A stretch of 64,000 nt of DNA from Prosopocoilus inquinatus (Eukaryota > Arthropoda > Insecta > Coleoptera > Lucanidae): NCBI GenBank assembly GCA_036172665.1, contig CM069873.1, forward strand, positions 41,944,001-42,008,000, in the 5' to 3' direction. Positions 42,659 through 57,469 of the stretch are shown here, one piece after another; positions within the stretch are counted from its first letter, which is position 1; every line of letters starts with the position of its first letter. The notes under the pieces were generated by a model. It was not told the origin of the DNA and made no database searches. It saw nothing but the letters and a program-made list of their open reading frames with translations. The position numbers and the translations under genes were made by a program.

Positions 42659-45600
42659 TTAGCGTTGTTCCTGTGCTGTATCTAATCGATCCTTACTTAT
42701 CTATCATGTTATTTGGCATTTCGATATACTCTAGTTACTCTGATGTGAGATACGAAGTTCTCGGACGCAGCAGAAGCTGGAAATAGTTTTAAATGAAACA
42801 ACACGCATTAACGTTGTTCCTGTGATGTATCTAATCGATCCTTACTCATCTATCATGTTATTTGACGTTTGGATGGACTCCGGTAACTCTGATGTGAGAT
42901 ACAAAGTTTTCGGACGCAGCAGAAGCTGGAAATAGTTTTGAACGAAACAACACGTATTAGCGTTGTTCCTGTGATGTATCTAATCGATCCTTACTCATCT
43001 ATCATGTTATTTGACGTTTCGATGGACTCTAGTATCTCTGATGTGAGATACGAAGTTTTTGGACGCAGCAAGAGCTGGAAATAGTTTTAAACGAAACAAC
43101 ACGTATTAGCGTTGTTCTTGTGATGTATCTAATCGATCCTTACTCATCTATCATGTTATTTGACGTTTGGATGGACTCCAGTATCTCTGATGTGAGATAC
43201 GAAGTTCTCGGACGCAGCTGAAGCTAGAAATAATTTTAAACGAAACAACACGCATTAGCGTTGTTCCTGTGCTGTATCTAATCGATCCTTACTCATCTAT
43301 CATGTCATTTGGCGTTTCGATGGACTCCAGTAACTCTGATGTGATATACGAAATTTTCGGACGCAGCAGAAGCTGGAAATAGTTTTAAACGAAACAACAC
43401 GCATTAGCTTTGTTCCTGTGATGTATCTAATCGATCCTTACTCATCTATCATGTTATTTGAGGTTTCGATGGACTCTAGTAACTCTGATATGAGATACGA
43501 AGTTTTTGGACGCAGCAGGAGCTGGAAATAGTTTTAAACGAAACAACACGTATTAGCGTTGTTCCTGTGATGTATCTAATCGATCCTTACTCATCTATCA
43601 TGTTATTTGACGTTTGGATGGACTCCAGTAACTCTGATGCGAGATACGAAGTTGTCGGACGCAGCTGAAGCTGGAAATAGTTTTAAACGAAACAACACGC
43701 ATTAGCGTTGTTCCTGTGATGTATCTAATCGATCCTTACTCATCTATCATGTCATTTGGCGTTTCGATGGACTCCAGTAACTTTGATGTGAGATACGAAG
43801 TTGTCGGACGCAGCTGAAGCTGGAAATAGTTTTAAACGAAGCAACACGTATTAGCGTTGTTCCTGTGATGTATCTAATCGATCCTTACTCATCTATCATG
43901 TTATTTGGCGTTTCGATGGACTCTAGTTACTCTGATGTGAGATACGAAGTTCTCGGACGCAGCAGAAGCTGGAAATAGTTTTAAATGAAACAACACGCAC
44001 TAGCGTTGTTCCTGTGATGTATCTAATCGATCCTTACTCATCTATCATGTTATTTGACGTTTCGATGGTCTCTAGTAACTCTGATGTGAGATACGAAGTT
44101 TTTGGACGCAGCAGGAGCTGGAAATAGTTTTAAACGAAACAACACGCATTAGCGTTGTTCCTGTGCTGTATCTAATCGATCCTTACTCATCTATCATGTT
44201 ATTTGACGTCTCGATGGAATCTAGTAACTCTGATGTGAGATACGTAGTTTTTGGACGCAGCAGGAGCTAGAAATAGTTTTAAACGAAACAACACGTATTA
44301 GCGTTGTTCCTGTAATGTATCTAATCGATCCTTACTCATCTATCATGTTATTTGATATTTGGATGGACTCCAGTAACTCTGATGTGAGATACAAAGTTCT
44401 CGGACGCAGCAGAAGCTGGAAATAGTTTTGAACGAAACAACACGTATTAGCGTTGTTCCTGTGATGTATCTAATCGATCCTTACTCATCTATCATGTTAT
44501 TTGACGTTTGGATGGACTCCAGTAACTCTGATGTGAGATACAAATTTCTCGGACGCAGCAGACGCTGGAAATAGTTTTAAACGGAACAACACGTATTAGC
44601 GTTGTTCTTGTGATGTATCTGATCGATCCTTACTCATCTATCATGTTATTTGGCGTTTCGACGGACTCTAGTAACTCTGATAAGAGATACGAAGTTTTTG
44701 GACGCAGCGGGAGCTGGAAATAGTTTTAAACGAAGCAACACGTATTAACGTTGTTCCTGTGATGTATCTAATCGATCCTTACTCATCTATCATGTTATTT
44801 GACGTTTGGATGGACTCCGGTAACTCTGATGTGAGATACGAAGTTCTCGGACGCAGCTGAAGCTGGAAATAGTTTTAAACGAAACAACACGCATTAGCGT
44901 TGTTCCTGTGCTGTATCTAATCGATCCTTACTTATCTATCATGTTATTTGGCATTTCGATATACTCTAGTTACTCTGATGTGAGATACGAAGTTCTCGGA
45001 CGCAGCAGAAGCTGGAAATAGTTTTAAATGAAACAACACGCATTAACGTTGTTCCTGTGATGTATCTAATCGATCCTTACTCATCTATCATGTTATTTGA
45101 CGTTTGGATGGACTCCGGTAACTCTGATGTGAGATACAAAGTTTTCGGACGCAGCAGAAGCTGGAAATAGTTTTGAACGAAACAACACGTATTAGCGTTG
45201 TTCCTGTGATGTATCTAATCGATCCTTACTCATCTATCATGTTATTTGACGTTTCGATGGACTCTAGTAACTCTGATGTGAGATACGAAGTTTTTGGACG
45301 CAGCAGGAGCTGGAAATAGTTTTAAACGAAACAACACGTATTAGCGTTGTTCTTGTGATGTATCTAATCGATCCTTACTCATCTATCATGTTATTTGACC
45401 TTTGGATGGACTCCAGTATCTCTGATGTGAGATACGAAGTTCTCGGACGCAGCTGAAGCTAGAAATAATTTTAAACGAAACAACACGCATTAGCGTTGTT
45501 CCTGTGCTGTATCTAATCGATCCTTACTCATCTATCATGTCATTTGGCGTTTCGATGGACTCCAGTAACTCTGATGTGATATACGAAATTTTCGGACGCA

Positions 45601-47039
45601 GCAGAAGCTGGAAATAGTTTTAAACGAAACAACACGCATTAGCTTTGTTCCTGTGATGTATCTAATCGATCCTTACTCATCTATCATGTTATTTGAGGTT
45701 TCGATGGACTCTAGTAACTCTGATATGAGATACGAAGTTTTTGGACGCAGCAGGAGCTGGAAATAGTTTTAAACGAAACAACACGCATTAGCGTTGTTCC
45801 TGTGCTGTATCTAATCGATCCTTACTCATCTATCATGTTATTTGACGTCTCGATGGAATCTAGTAACTCTGATGTGAGATACGTAGTTTTTGGACGCAGC
45901 AGGAGCTAGAAATAGTTTTAAACGAAACAACACGTATTAGCGTTGTTCCTGTAATGTATCTAATCGATCCTTACTCATCTATCATGTTATTTGATGTTTG
46001 GATGGACTCCAGTAACTCTGATGTGAGATACAAAGTTCTCGGACGCAGCAGAAGCTGGAAATAGTTTTGAACGAAACAACACGTATTAGCGTTGTTCCTG
46101 TGATGTATCTAATCGATCCTTACTCATCTATCATGTTATTTGACGTTTGGATGGACTCCAGTAACTCTGATGTGAGATACAAATTTCTCGGACGCAGCAG
46201 ACGCTGGAAATACTTTTGAACGAAACAACACGTATTAGCGTTGTTCCTGTGATGTATCTAATCGATCCTTACTTATCTATCATGTTATTTGACGTTTCGA
46301 TGGGCTCTAGTCACTCTGATGTGAGATACGAATTTCTCGGACGCAGCAGAAGCTGGAAATAGTTTTGAACGAAACAACACGTATTAGCGTTGTTCTTGTG
46401 ATGTATCTAATCGATCCTTACTTATCTAACATGTTATTTGACGTTTGGATGGACTCCAGTAGGTCTGATGTGAGATAAAAAGTTTTCGGACGCAGCAGGA
46501 GCTGGAAATAGTTTTAAACGAAACAACACGTATTAGCGTTGTTCCTGTGATGTATCTAATCGATCCTTACTCATCTATCATATTATTTGACGTTTGGATG
46601 GACTCCAGTAACTTTGATGTGAGATACGAAGTTGTCGGACGCAGCTGAAGCTGGAAATAGTTTTAAACGAAACAACACGCATTAGCGTTGTTCCTGTGCT
46701 GTATCTAATCGATCCTTACTTATGTATCACGTTATTTGACGTTTCGATGGACTCTAGTAACTCTGATGTGAGATACGAAGTTTTTGGGCGCAGCAGGAGC
46801 TAGAAATAGTTTTAAACGAAGCAACAAGTATTAGCGTTGTTCCTGTGATGTATCTAATCGATCCTTACTCATCTATCATGTTATTTGGCATTTCGATATA
46901 CTCTAGTTACTCTGATGTGAGATACGAAGTTCTCGGACGCAGCAGGAGCTGAAAATAGTTTTAAATGAAACAACACGCATTAGCGTTGTTCCTGTGATGT
47001 ATCTAATCGATCCTTACTCATCTATCATGTTATTTGACG
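42594..47039. repeat. 2235-bp (15-monomer) higher-order repeat and mosaic
   Basis: 42594-43551 matches 44829-45786 at a spacing of 2235 bp (15 x 149), marked by GCATTTCGATATACTC and GAGGTTTCGATGG. A second pairing at 1639 bp (11 x 149) links about 44130-44570 to 45770-46210 through GACGTCTCGATGGAATC and GATACGTAGTTTTTGG. No gene is seen. Confidence 0.75.
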
Positions 47040-50000
47040 TTTCGATGGACTCTAGTAACTCTGATGTGAGATACGAAGTTTTTGTGCGCAGCAGGAGCTA
47101 GAAATAGTTTTAAACGAAGCAACAAGTATTAGCGTTGTTCCTGTGATGTATCTAATCGATCCTTACTCATCTATCATGTTATTTGAGGTTTCGATGGTCT
47201 CTAGTAACTCTGATGTGAGATACGAGGTTTTTAGACGCAGCAGAAGCTGGAAATAGTTTTAAACGAAACAACACGTATTAGCGTTTTTCCTGTGATGTAT
47301 CTAATCGATCCTTACTCATCTATCATGTTATTTGACGTTTGGATGGACTCCAGTAACTCTGATGTGAGATACGAAGTTCTCGGACGCAGCTGAAGCTAGA
47401 AATAATTTTAAACGAAACAACATGCATTAGCGTTGTTCCTGTGCTGTATCTAATCGATCCTTACTCATCTATCATGTTATTTGAGGTTTCGATTGTCTCT
47501 AGTAACTCTGATGTGAGATACGAAGTTTTTAGACGCAGCAGGAGCTGGAAATAGTTTTAAACGAAACAACACGTATTAGCGTTTTTCCTGTGATGTATCT
47601 AATCGATCCTTACTCATCTATCATGTTATTTGACGTTTGGATGGACTCCAGTAACTCTGTTGTGAGATACAAAGTTCTCGGACGCAGCAGAAGCTGGAAA
47701 TAATTTTGAACGAAACAACACGTATTAGCGTTGTTCCTGTGATGTATCTAATCGATCCTTACTTATCTACTATGTTACTTGACGTTTCGATGGACTCCAG
47801 TAACTCTGATGTGATATACGAAATTTTCGGACGCGGCAGAAGCTGGAAATAGTTTTAAACGAAACAACACGCATTAGCTTTGTTCTTGTGATGTATCTGA
47901 TCGATCCTTACTCATCTATCATGTTATTTGGCGTTTCGATGGACTCTAGTAACTCTGATGTGAGATACGAAGTTTTTGGACGCAGCGGGAGCTGGAAATA
48001 GTTTTAAACGAAGCAACACGTATTAGCGTTGTTCCTGTGATGTATCTAATCGATCCTTACTCATCTATCATGTTATTTGACGTTTGGATGGACTCCGGTA
48101 ACTCTGATGTGAGATACGAAGTTCTTGGACGCAGCAGGAGCTGGAAATAATTTTAAACGAAGCAACACGCATTAGCGTTGTTCCTGTGCTGTATCTAATC
48201 GATCCTTACTTATCTATCATGTTATTTGACGTTTCGATGGACTCCAGTATGTCTGATGTGAGATAAAAAGTTTTCGGACGCAGCAGGAGCTGGAAATAGT
48301 TTTAAACGAAACAACACGTATTAGCGTTGTTCCTGTGATGTATCTAATCGATCCTTACTCATCTATCATGTTATTTGACGTTTGGATGGACTCCAGTAAC
48401 TTTGACGTGAGATACGAAGTTGTCGGACGCAGCTGAAGCTGGAAATAGTTTTAAACGAAACAACACGCATTAGCGTTGTCCCTGTGATGTATCTAATCGA
48501 TCCTTACTCATCTATCATGTCATTTGGCGTTTCGATGGACTCCAGTAACTTTGATGTGAGATACGATGTTCTCGGACGCAGCTGAAGCTGGAAATAGTTT
48601 TAAACGAAACAACACGCATTATCGTTGTTCCTGTGCTGTATCTAATCGATCCTTACTTATGTATCACGTTATTTGACGTTTCGATGGACTCTAGTAACTC
48701 TGATGTGAGATACGAAGTTTTTGGGCGCAGCAGGAGCTAGAAATAGTTTTAAACGAAGCAACAAGTATTAGCGTTGTTCCTGTGATGTATCTAATCGATC
48801 CTTACTCATCTATCATGTTATTTGGCATTTCGATATACTCTAGTTACTCTGATGTGAGATACGAAGTTCTCGGACGCAGCAGAAGCTGGAAATAGTTTTA
48901 AATGAAACAACACGCATTAGCGTTGTTCCTGTGATGTATCTAATCGATCCTTACTCATCTATCATGTTATTTGATGTTTCGATGAACTCTAGTAACTCTG
49001 ATGTGAGATACGAAGTTTTTGGGCGCAGCAGGAGCTAGAAATAGTTTTAAACGAAGCAACAAGTATTAGCGTTGTTCCTGTGATGTATCTAATCGATCCT
49101 TACTCATCTATCATGTTATTTGGCATTTCGATATACTCTAGTTACTCTGATGTGAGATACGAAGTTCTCGGACGCAGCAGAAGCTGGAAATAGTTTTAAA
49201 TGAAACAACACGCATTAGCGTTGCTCCTGTGATGTATCTAATCGATCCTTACTCATCTATCATGTTATTTGACGTTTCGATGGACTCTAGTAACTCTGAT
49301 GTGAGATACGAAGTTTTTGGGCGCAGCAGGAGCTAGAAATAGTTTTAAACGAAGCAACAAGTATTAGCGTTGTTCCTGTGATGTATCTAATCGATCCTTA
49401 CTCATCTATCATGTTATTTGGCATTTCGATATACTCTAGTTACTCTGATGTGAGATACGAAGTTCTCGGACGCAGCAGAAGCTGGAAATAGTTTTAAATG
49501 AAACAACACGCATTAGCGTTGTTCCTGTGATGTATCTAATCGATCCTTACTCATCTATCATGTTATTTGACGTTTGGATGGACTCCAGTAACTCTGATGC
49601 GAGATACGAAGTTGTCGGACGCAGCTGAAGCTGGAAATAGTTTTAAACGAAACAACACGCATTAGCGTTGTTCCTGTGATGTATCTAATCGATCCTTACT
49701 CATCTATCATGTCATTTGGCGTTTCGATGGACTCCAGTAACTCTGATGTGATATACGAAATTTTCGGACGCAGCAGAAGCTGGAAATAGTTTTAAACGAA
49801 ACAACACGCATTAGCTTTGTTCCTGTGATGTATCTAATCGATCCTTACTCATCTATCATGTTATTTGACGTTTCGATGGACTCTAGTAACTCTGATATGA
49901 GATACGAAGTTTTTGGACGCAGCAGGAGCTGGAAATAGTTTTAAACGAAACAACACGTATTAGCGTTGTTCCTGTGATGTATCTAATCGATCCTTACTCA

Positions 50001-52254
50001 TCTATCATGTTATTTGACGTTTGGATGGACTCCAGTAACTCTGATGCGAGATACGAAGTTGTCGGACGCAGCTGAAGCTGGAAAAAGTTTTAAACGAAAC
50101 AACACGCATTAGCGTTGTTCCTGTGATGTATCTCATCGATCCTTACTCATCTATCATGTCATTTGGCGTTTCGATGGACTACAGTAACTTTGATGTGAGA
50201 TACGAAGTTCTCGGACGCAGCAGAAGCTGGAAATAGTTTTAAATGAAACAACACGCACTAGCGTTGTTCCTGTGATGTATCTAATCGACCCTTACTCATC
50301 TATCATGTTATTTGACGTTTCGATGGTCTCTAGTAACTCTGATGTGAGATACGAAGTTTTTGGACGCAGCAGGAGCTGGAAATAGTTTTAAACGAAACAA
50401 CACGCATTAGCGTTGTTCCTGTGTTGTATCTAATCGATCCTTACTCATCTATCATGTTATTTGACGTTTCGATGGAATCTAGTAACTCTGATGTGAGATA
50501 CGTAGTTTTTGGACGCAGCAGGAGCTAGAAATAGTTTTAAACGAAACAACACGTATTAGCGTTGTTCCTGTGATGTATCTAATCGATCCTTACTCATCTA
50601 TCATGTTATTTGTTGTTTGGATGGACTCCAGTAACTCTGATGTGAGATACATAGTTCTCTTACGCAGCAGAAGCTGGAAATAGTTTTGAACGAAACAACA
50701 CGTATTAGCGTTGTTCCTGTGATGTATCTAATCGATCCTTACTTATCTAACATGTTATTTGACGTTTGGATGGACTCCAGTAGGTCTGATGTGAGATAAA
50801 ATGTTTTCGGACGCAGCAGGAGCTGGAAATAGTTTTAAACGAAACAACACGTATTAGCGTTGTTCCTGTGATGTATCTAATCGATCCTTACCCATCTATC
50901 ATGTTACTTGACGTTTGGATGGACTCCAGTAACTTTGATGTGAGATACGAAGTTGTCGGACGCAGCTGAAGCTGGAAATAGTTTTAAACGAAACAACACG
51001 CATTAGCGTTGTTCCTGTGATGTATCTAATCGATCCTTACTCATCTATCATGTCATTTGGCGTTTCGATGGACTCCAGTAACTTTGATGTGAGATACGAT
51101 GTTCTCGGACGCAGCTGAAGCTGGAAATAGTTTTAAACGAAACAACACGCATTAGCGTTGTTCCTGTGCTGTATCTAATCGATCCTTACTTATGTATCAC
51201 GTTATTTGACGTTTCGATGGACTCTAGTAACTCTGATGTGAGATACGAAGTTTTTGGGCGCAGCAGGAGCTAGAAATTGTTTTAAACGAAGCAACAAGTA
51301 TTAGGGTTGTTCCTGTGATGTATCTAATCGATCCTTACTCATCTATCATGTTATTTGGCATTTCGATATACTCTAGTTACTCTGATGTGAGATACGAAGT
51401 TCTCGGACGCAGCAGAAGCTGGAAATAGTTTTAAATGAAACAACACGCTTTAGCGTTGTTCCTGTGATGTATCTAATCGATCCTTACTCATCTATCATGT
51501 TATTTGACGTTTCGATGGACTCTAGTAACTCTGATGTGAGATACGAAGTTTTTGGGCGCAGCAGGAGCTAGAAATAGTTTTAAACGAAGCAACAAGTATT
51601 AGCGTTGTTCCTGTGATGTATCTAATCGATCCTTACTCATCTATCATGTTATTTGGCATTTCGATATACTCTAGTTACTCTGATGTGAGATACGAAGTTC
51701 TCGGACGCAGCAGAAGCTGGAAATAGTTTTAAATGAAACAACACGCATTAGCGTTGTTCCTGTGATGTATCTAATCGATCCTTACTCATCTATCATGTTA
51801 TTTGACGTTTCGATGGACTCTAGTAACTCTGATGTGAAATACGAAGTTCTTGGACGCAGCAGGAGCTGGAAATAATTTTAAACGAAACAACACGCATTAG
51901 CGTTGTTCCTGTGCTGTATCTAATCGATCCTTACTTATCTATCATGTTATTTGACGTTTGGATGGACTCCAGTAACTTTGATCTGAGATACGAAGTTGTC
52001 GGACGCAGCTGAAGCTGGAAATAGTTTTAAACGAAACAACACGCATTAGCGTTGTTCCTGTGATGTATCTAATCGATCCTTACTCATCTATCATGTCATT
52101 TGGCGTTTCGATGGACTCCAGTAACTTTGATGTGAGATACGATGTTCTCGGACGCAGCTGAAGCTGGAAATAGTTTCAAACGAAACAACACGCATCAGCG
52201 TTGTTCCTGTGCTGTATCTAATCGATCCTTACTTATGTATCACGTTATTTGACG
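47040..52254. repeat. 5215-bp (35-monomer) higher-order repeat, unit A
   Basis: This segment repeats immediately downstream at a spacing of exactly 5215 bp (35 x 149, no net indel). Markers: TTTGTGCGCA at 47081 and 52296, ATAGTTCTCTTACGC near 50651 and 55866, and GTGTTGTATC near 50421 and 55636. The left boundary is placed where CTCATCTATCATG in this copy gives way to CTTATGTATCACG in the next. Confidence 0.85.
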
Positions 52255-55200
52255 TTTCGATGGACTCTAGTAACTCTGATGTGAGATACGAAGTTTTTGT
52301 GCGCAGCAGGAGCTAGAAATAGTTTTAAACGAAGCAACAAGTATTAGCGTTGTTCCTGTGATGTATCTAATCGATCCTTACTCATCTATCATGTTATTTG
52401 AGGTTTCGATGGTCTCTAGTAACTCTGATGTGAGATACGAGGTTTTTAGACGCAGCAGAAGCTGGAAATAGTTTTAAACGAAACAACACGTATTAGCGTT
52501 TTTCCTGTGATGTATCTAATCGATCCTTACTCATCTATCATGTTATTTGACGTTTGGATGGACTCCAGTAACTCTGATGTGAGATACGAAGTTCTCGGAC
52601 GCAGCTGAAGCTAGAAATAATTTTAAACGAAACAACATGCATTAGCGTTGTTCCTGTGCTGTATCTAATCGATCCTTACTCATCTATCATGTTATTTGAG
52701 GTTTCGATTGTCTCTAGTAACTCTGATGTGAGATACGAAGTTTTTAGACGCAGCAGGAGCTGGAAATAGTTTTAAACGAAACAACACGTATTAGCGTTTT
52801 TCCTGTGATGTATCTAATCGATCCTTACTCATCTATCATGTTATTTGACGTTTGGATGGACTCCAGTAACTCTGTTGTGAGATACAAAGTTCTCGGACGC
52901 AGCAGAAGCTGGAAATAATTTTGAACGAAACAACACGTATTAGCGTTGTTCCTGTGATGTATCTAATCGATCCTTACTTATCTACTATGTTACTTGACGT
53001 TTCGATGGACTCCAGTAACTCTGATGTGATATACGAAATTTTCGGACGCGGCAGAAGCTGGAAATAGTTTTAAACGAAACAACACGCATTAGCTTTGTTC
53101 TTGTGATGTATCTGATCGATCCTTACTCATCTATCATGTTATTTGGCGTTTCGATGGACTCTAGTAACTCTGATGTGAGATACGAAGTTTTTGGACGCAG
53201 CGGGAGCTGGAAATAGTTTTAAACGAAGCAACACGTATTAGCGTTGTTCCTGTGATGTATCTAATCGATCCTTACTCATCTATCATGTTATTTGACGTTT
53301 GGATGGACTCCGGTAACTCTGATGTGAGATACGAAGTTCTTGGACGCAGCAGGAGCTGGAAATAATTTTAAACGAAGCAACACGCATTAGCGTTGTTCCT
53401 GTGCTGTATCTAATCGATCCTTACTTATCTATCATGTTATTTGACGTTTCGATGGACTCCAGTATGTCTGATGTGAGATAAAAAGTTTTCGGACGCAGCA
53501 GGAGCTGGAAATAGTTTTAAACGAAACAACACGTATTAGCGTTGTTCCTGTGATGTATCTAATCGATCCTTACTCATCTATCATGTTATTTGACGTTTGG
53601 ATGGACTCCAGTAACTTTGACGTGAGATACGAAGTTGTCGGACGCAGCTGAAGCTGGAAATAGTTTTAAACGAAACAACACGCATTAGCGTTGTCCCTGT
53701 GATGTATCTAATCGATCCTTACTCATCTATCATGTCATTTGGCGTTTCGATGGACTCCAGTAACTTTGATGTGAGATACGATGTTCTCGGACGCAGCTGA
53801 AGCTGGAAATAGTTTTAAACGAAACAACACGCATTATCGTTGTTCCTGTGCTGTATCTAATCGATCCTTACTTATGTATCACGTTATTTGACGTTTCGAT
53901 GGACTCTAGTAACTCTGATGTGAGATACGAAGTTTTTGGGCGCAGCAGGAGCTAGAAATAGTTTTAAACGAAGCAACAAGTATTAGCGTTGTTCCTGTGA
54001 TGTATCTAATCGATCCTTACTCATCTATCATGTTATTTGGCATTTCGATATACTCTAGTTACTCTGATGTGAGATACGAAGTTCTCGGACGCAGCAGAAG
54101 CTGGAAATAGTTTTAAATGAAACAACACGCATTAGCGTTGTTCCTGTGATGTATCTAATCGATCCTTACTCATCTATCATGTTATTTGATGTTTCGATGA
54201 ACTCTAGTAACTCTGATGTGAGATACGAAGTTTTTGGGCGCAGCAGGAGCTAGAAATAGTTTTAAACGAAGCAACAAGTATTAGCGTTGTTCCTGTGATG
54301 TATCTAATCGATCCTTACTCATCTATCATGTTATTTGGCATTTCGATATACTCTAGTTACTCTGATGTGAGATACGAAGTTCTCGGACGCAGCAGAAGCT
54401 GGAAATAGTTTTAAATGAAACAACACGCATTAGCGTTGCTCCTGTGATGTATCTAATCGATCCTTACTCATCTATCATGTTATTTGACGTTTCGATGGAC
54501 TCTAGTAACTCTGATGTGAGATACGAAGTTTTTGGGCGCAGCAGGAGCTAGAAATAGTTTTAAACGAAGCAACAAGTATTAGCGTTGTTCCTGTGATGTA
54601 TCTAATCGATCCTTACTCATCTATCATGTTATTTGGCATTTCGATATACTCTAGTTACTCTGATGTGAGATACGAAGTTCTCGGACGCAGCAGAAGCTGG
54701 AAATAGTTTTAAATGAAACAACACGCATTAGCGTTGTTCCTGTGATGTATCTAATCGATCCTTACTCATCTATCATGTTATTTGACGTTTGGATGGACTC
54801 CAGTAACTCTGATGCGAGATACGAAGTTGTCGGACGCAGCTGAAGCTGGAAATAGTTTTAAACGAAACAACACGCATTAGCGTTGTTCCTGTGATGTATC
54901 TAATCGATCCTTACTCATCTATCATGTCATTTGGCGTTTCGATGGACTCCAGTAACTCTGATGTGATATACGAAATTTTCGGACGCAGCAGAAGCTGGAA
55001 ATAGTTTTAAACGAAACAACACGCATTAGCTTTGTTCCTGTGATGTATCTAATCGATCCTTACTCATCTATCATGTTATTTGACGTTTCGATGGACTCTA
55101 GTAACTCTGATATGAGATACGAAGTTTTTGGACGCAGCAGGAGCTGGAAATAGTTTTAAACGAAACAACACGTATTAGCGTTGTTCCTGTGATGTATCTA

Positions 55201-57469
55201 ATCGATCCTTACTCATCTATCATGTTATTTGACGTTTGGATGGACTCCAGTAACTCTGATGCGAGATACGAAGTTGTCGGACGCAGCTGAAGCTGGAAAA
55301 AGTTTTAAACGAAACAACACGCATTAGCGTTGTTCCTGTGATGTATCTCATCGATCCTTACTCATCTATCATGTCATTTGGCGTTTCGATGGACTACAGT
55401 AACTTTGATGTGAGATACGAAGTTCTCGGACGCAGCAGAAGCTGGAAATAGTTTTAAATGAAACAACACGCACTAGCGTTGTTCCTGTGATGTATCTAAT
55501 CGACCCTTACTCATCTATCATGTTATTTGACGTTTCGATGGTCTCTAGTAACTCTGATGTGAGATACGAAGTTTTTGGACGCAGCAGGAGCTGGAAATAG
55601 TTTTAAACGAAACAACACGCATTAGCGTTGTTCCTGTGTTGTATCTAATCGATCCTTACTCATCTATCATGTTATTTGACGTTTCGATGGAATCTAGTAA
55701 CTCTGATGTGAGATACGTAGTTTTTGGACGCAGCAGGAGCTAGAAATAGTTTTAAACGAAACAACACGTATTAGCGTTGTTCCTGTGATGTATCTAATCG
55801 ATCCTTACTCATCTATCATGTTATTTGTTGTTTGGATGGACTCCAGTAACTCTGATGTGAGATACATAGTTCTCTTACGCAGCAGAAGCTGGAAATAGTT
55901 TTGAACGAAACAACACGTATTAGCGTTGTTCCTGTGATGTATCTAATCGATCCTTACTTATCTAACATGTTATTTGACGTTTGGATGGACTCCAGTAGGT
56001 CTGATGTGAGATAAAATGTTTTCGGACGCAGCAGGAGCTGGAAATAGTTTTAAACGAAACAACACGTATTAGCGTTGTTCCTGTGATGTATCTAATCGAT
56101 CCTTACCCATCTATCATGTTACTTGACGTTTGGATGGACTCCAGTAACTTTGATGTGAGATACGAAGTTGTCGGACGCAGCTGAAGCTGGAAATAGTTTT
56201 AAACGAAACAACACGCATTAGCGTTGTTCCTGTGATGTATCTAATCGATCCTTACTCATCTATCATGTCATTTGGCGTTTCGATGGACTCCAGTAACTTT
56301 GATGTGAGATACGATGTTCTCGGACGCAGCTGAAGCTGGAAATAGTTTTAAACGAAACAACACGCATTAGCGTTGTTCCTGTGCTGTATCTAATCGATCC
56401 TTACTTATGTATCACGTTATTTGACGTTTCGATGGACTCTAGTAACTCTGATGTGAGATACGAAGTTTTTGGGCGCAGCAGGAGCTAGAAATTGTTTTAA
56501 ACGAAGCAACAAGTATTAGGGTTGTTCCTGTGATGTATCTAATCGATCCTTACTCATCTATCATGTTATTTGGCATTTCGATATACTCTAGTTACTCTGA
56601 TGTGAGATACGAAGTTCTCGGACGCAGCAGAAGCTGGAAATAGTTTTAAATGAAACAACACGCTTTAGCGTTGTTCCTGTGATGTATCTAATCGATCCTT
56701 ACTCATCTATCATGTTATTTGACGTTTCGATGGACTCTAGTAACTCTGATGTGAGATACGAAGTTTTTGGGCGCAGCAGGAGCTAGAAATAGTTTTAAAC
56801 GAAGCAACAAGTATTAGCGTTGTTCCTGTGATGTATCTAATCGATCCTTACTCATCTATCATGTTATTTGGCATTTCGATATACTCTAGTTACTCTGATG
56901 TGAGATACGAAGTTCTCGGACGCAGCAGAAGCTGGAAATAGTTTTAAATGAAACAACACGCATTAGCGTTGTTCCTGTGATGTATCTAATCGATCCTTAC
57001 TCATCTATCATGTTATTTGACGTTTCGATGGACTCTAGTAACTCTGATGTGAAATACGAAGTTCTTGGACGCAGCAGGAGCTGGAAATAATTTTAAACGA
57101 AACAACACGCATTAGCGTTGTTCCTGTGCTGTATCTAATCGATCCTTACTTATCTATCATGTTATTTGACGTTTGGATGGACTCCAGTAACTTTGATCTG
57201 AGATACGAAGTTGTCGGACGCAGCTGAAGCTGGAAATAGTTTTAAACGAAACAACACGCATTAGCGTTGTTCCTGTGATGTATCTAATCGATCCTTACTC
57301 ATCTATCATGTCATTTGGCGTTTCGATGGACTCCAGTAACTTTGATGTGAGATACGATGTTCTCGGACGCAGCTGAAGCTGGAAATAGTTTCAAACGAAA
57401 CAACACGCATCAGCGTTGTTCCTGTGCTGTATCTAATCGATCCTTACTTATGTATCACGTTATTTGACG
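52255..57469. repeat. 5215-bp (35-monomer) higher-order repeat, unit B
   Basis: This is a tandem copy of the preceding 35-monomer unit, almost identical by eye. It ends where TTTGGGCGCA at 57511 replaces the expected TTTGTGCGCA. Confidence 0.85.
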
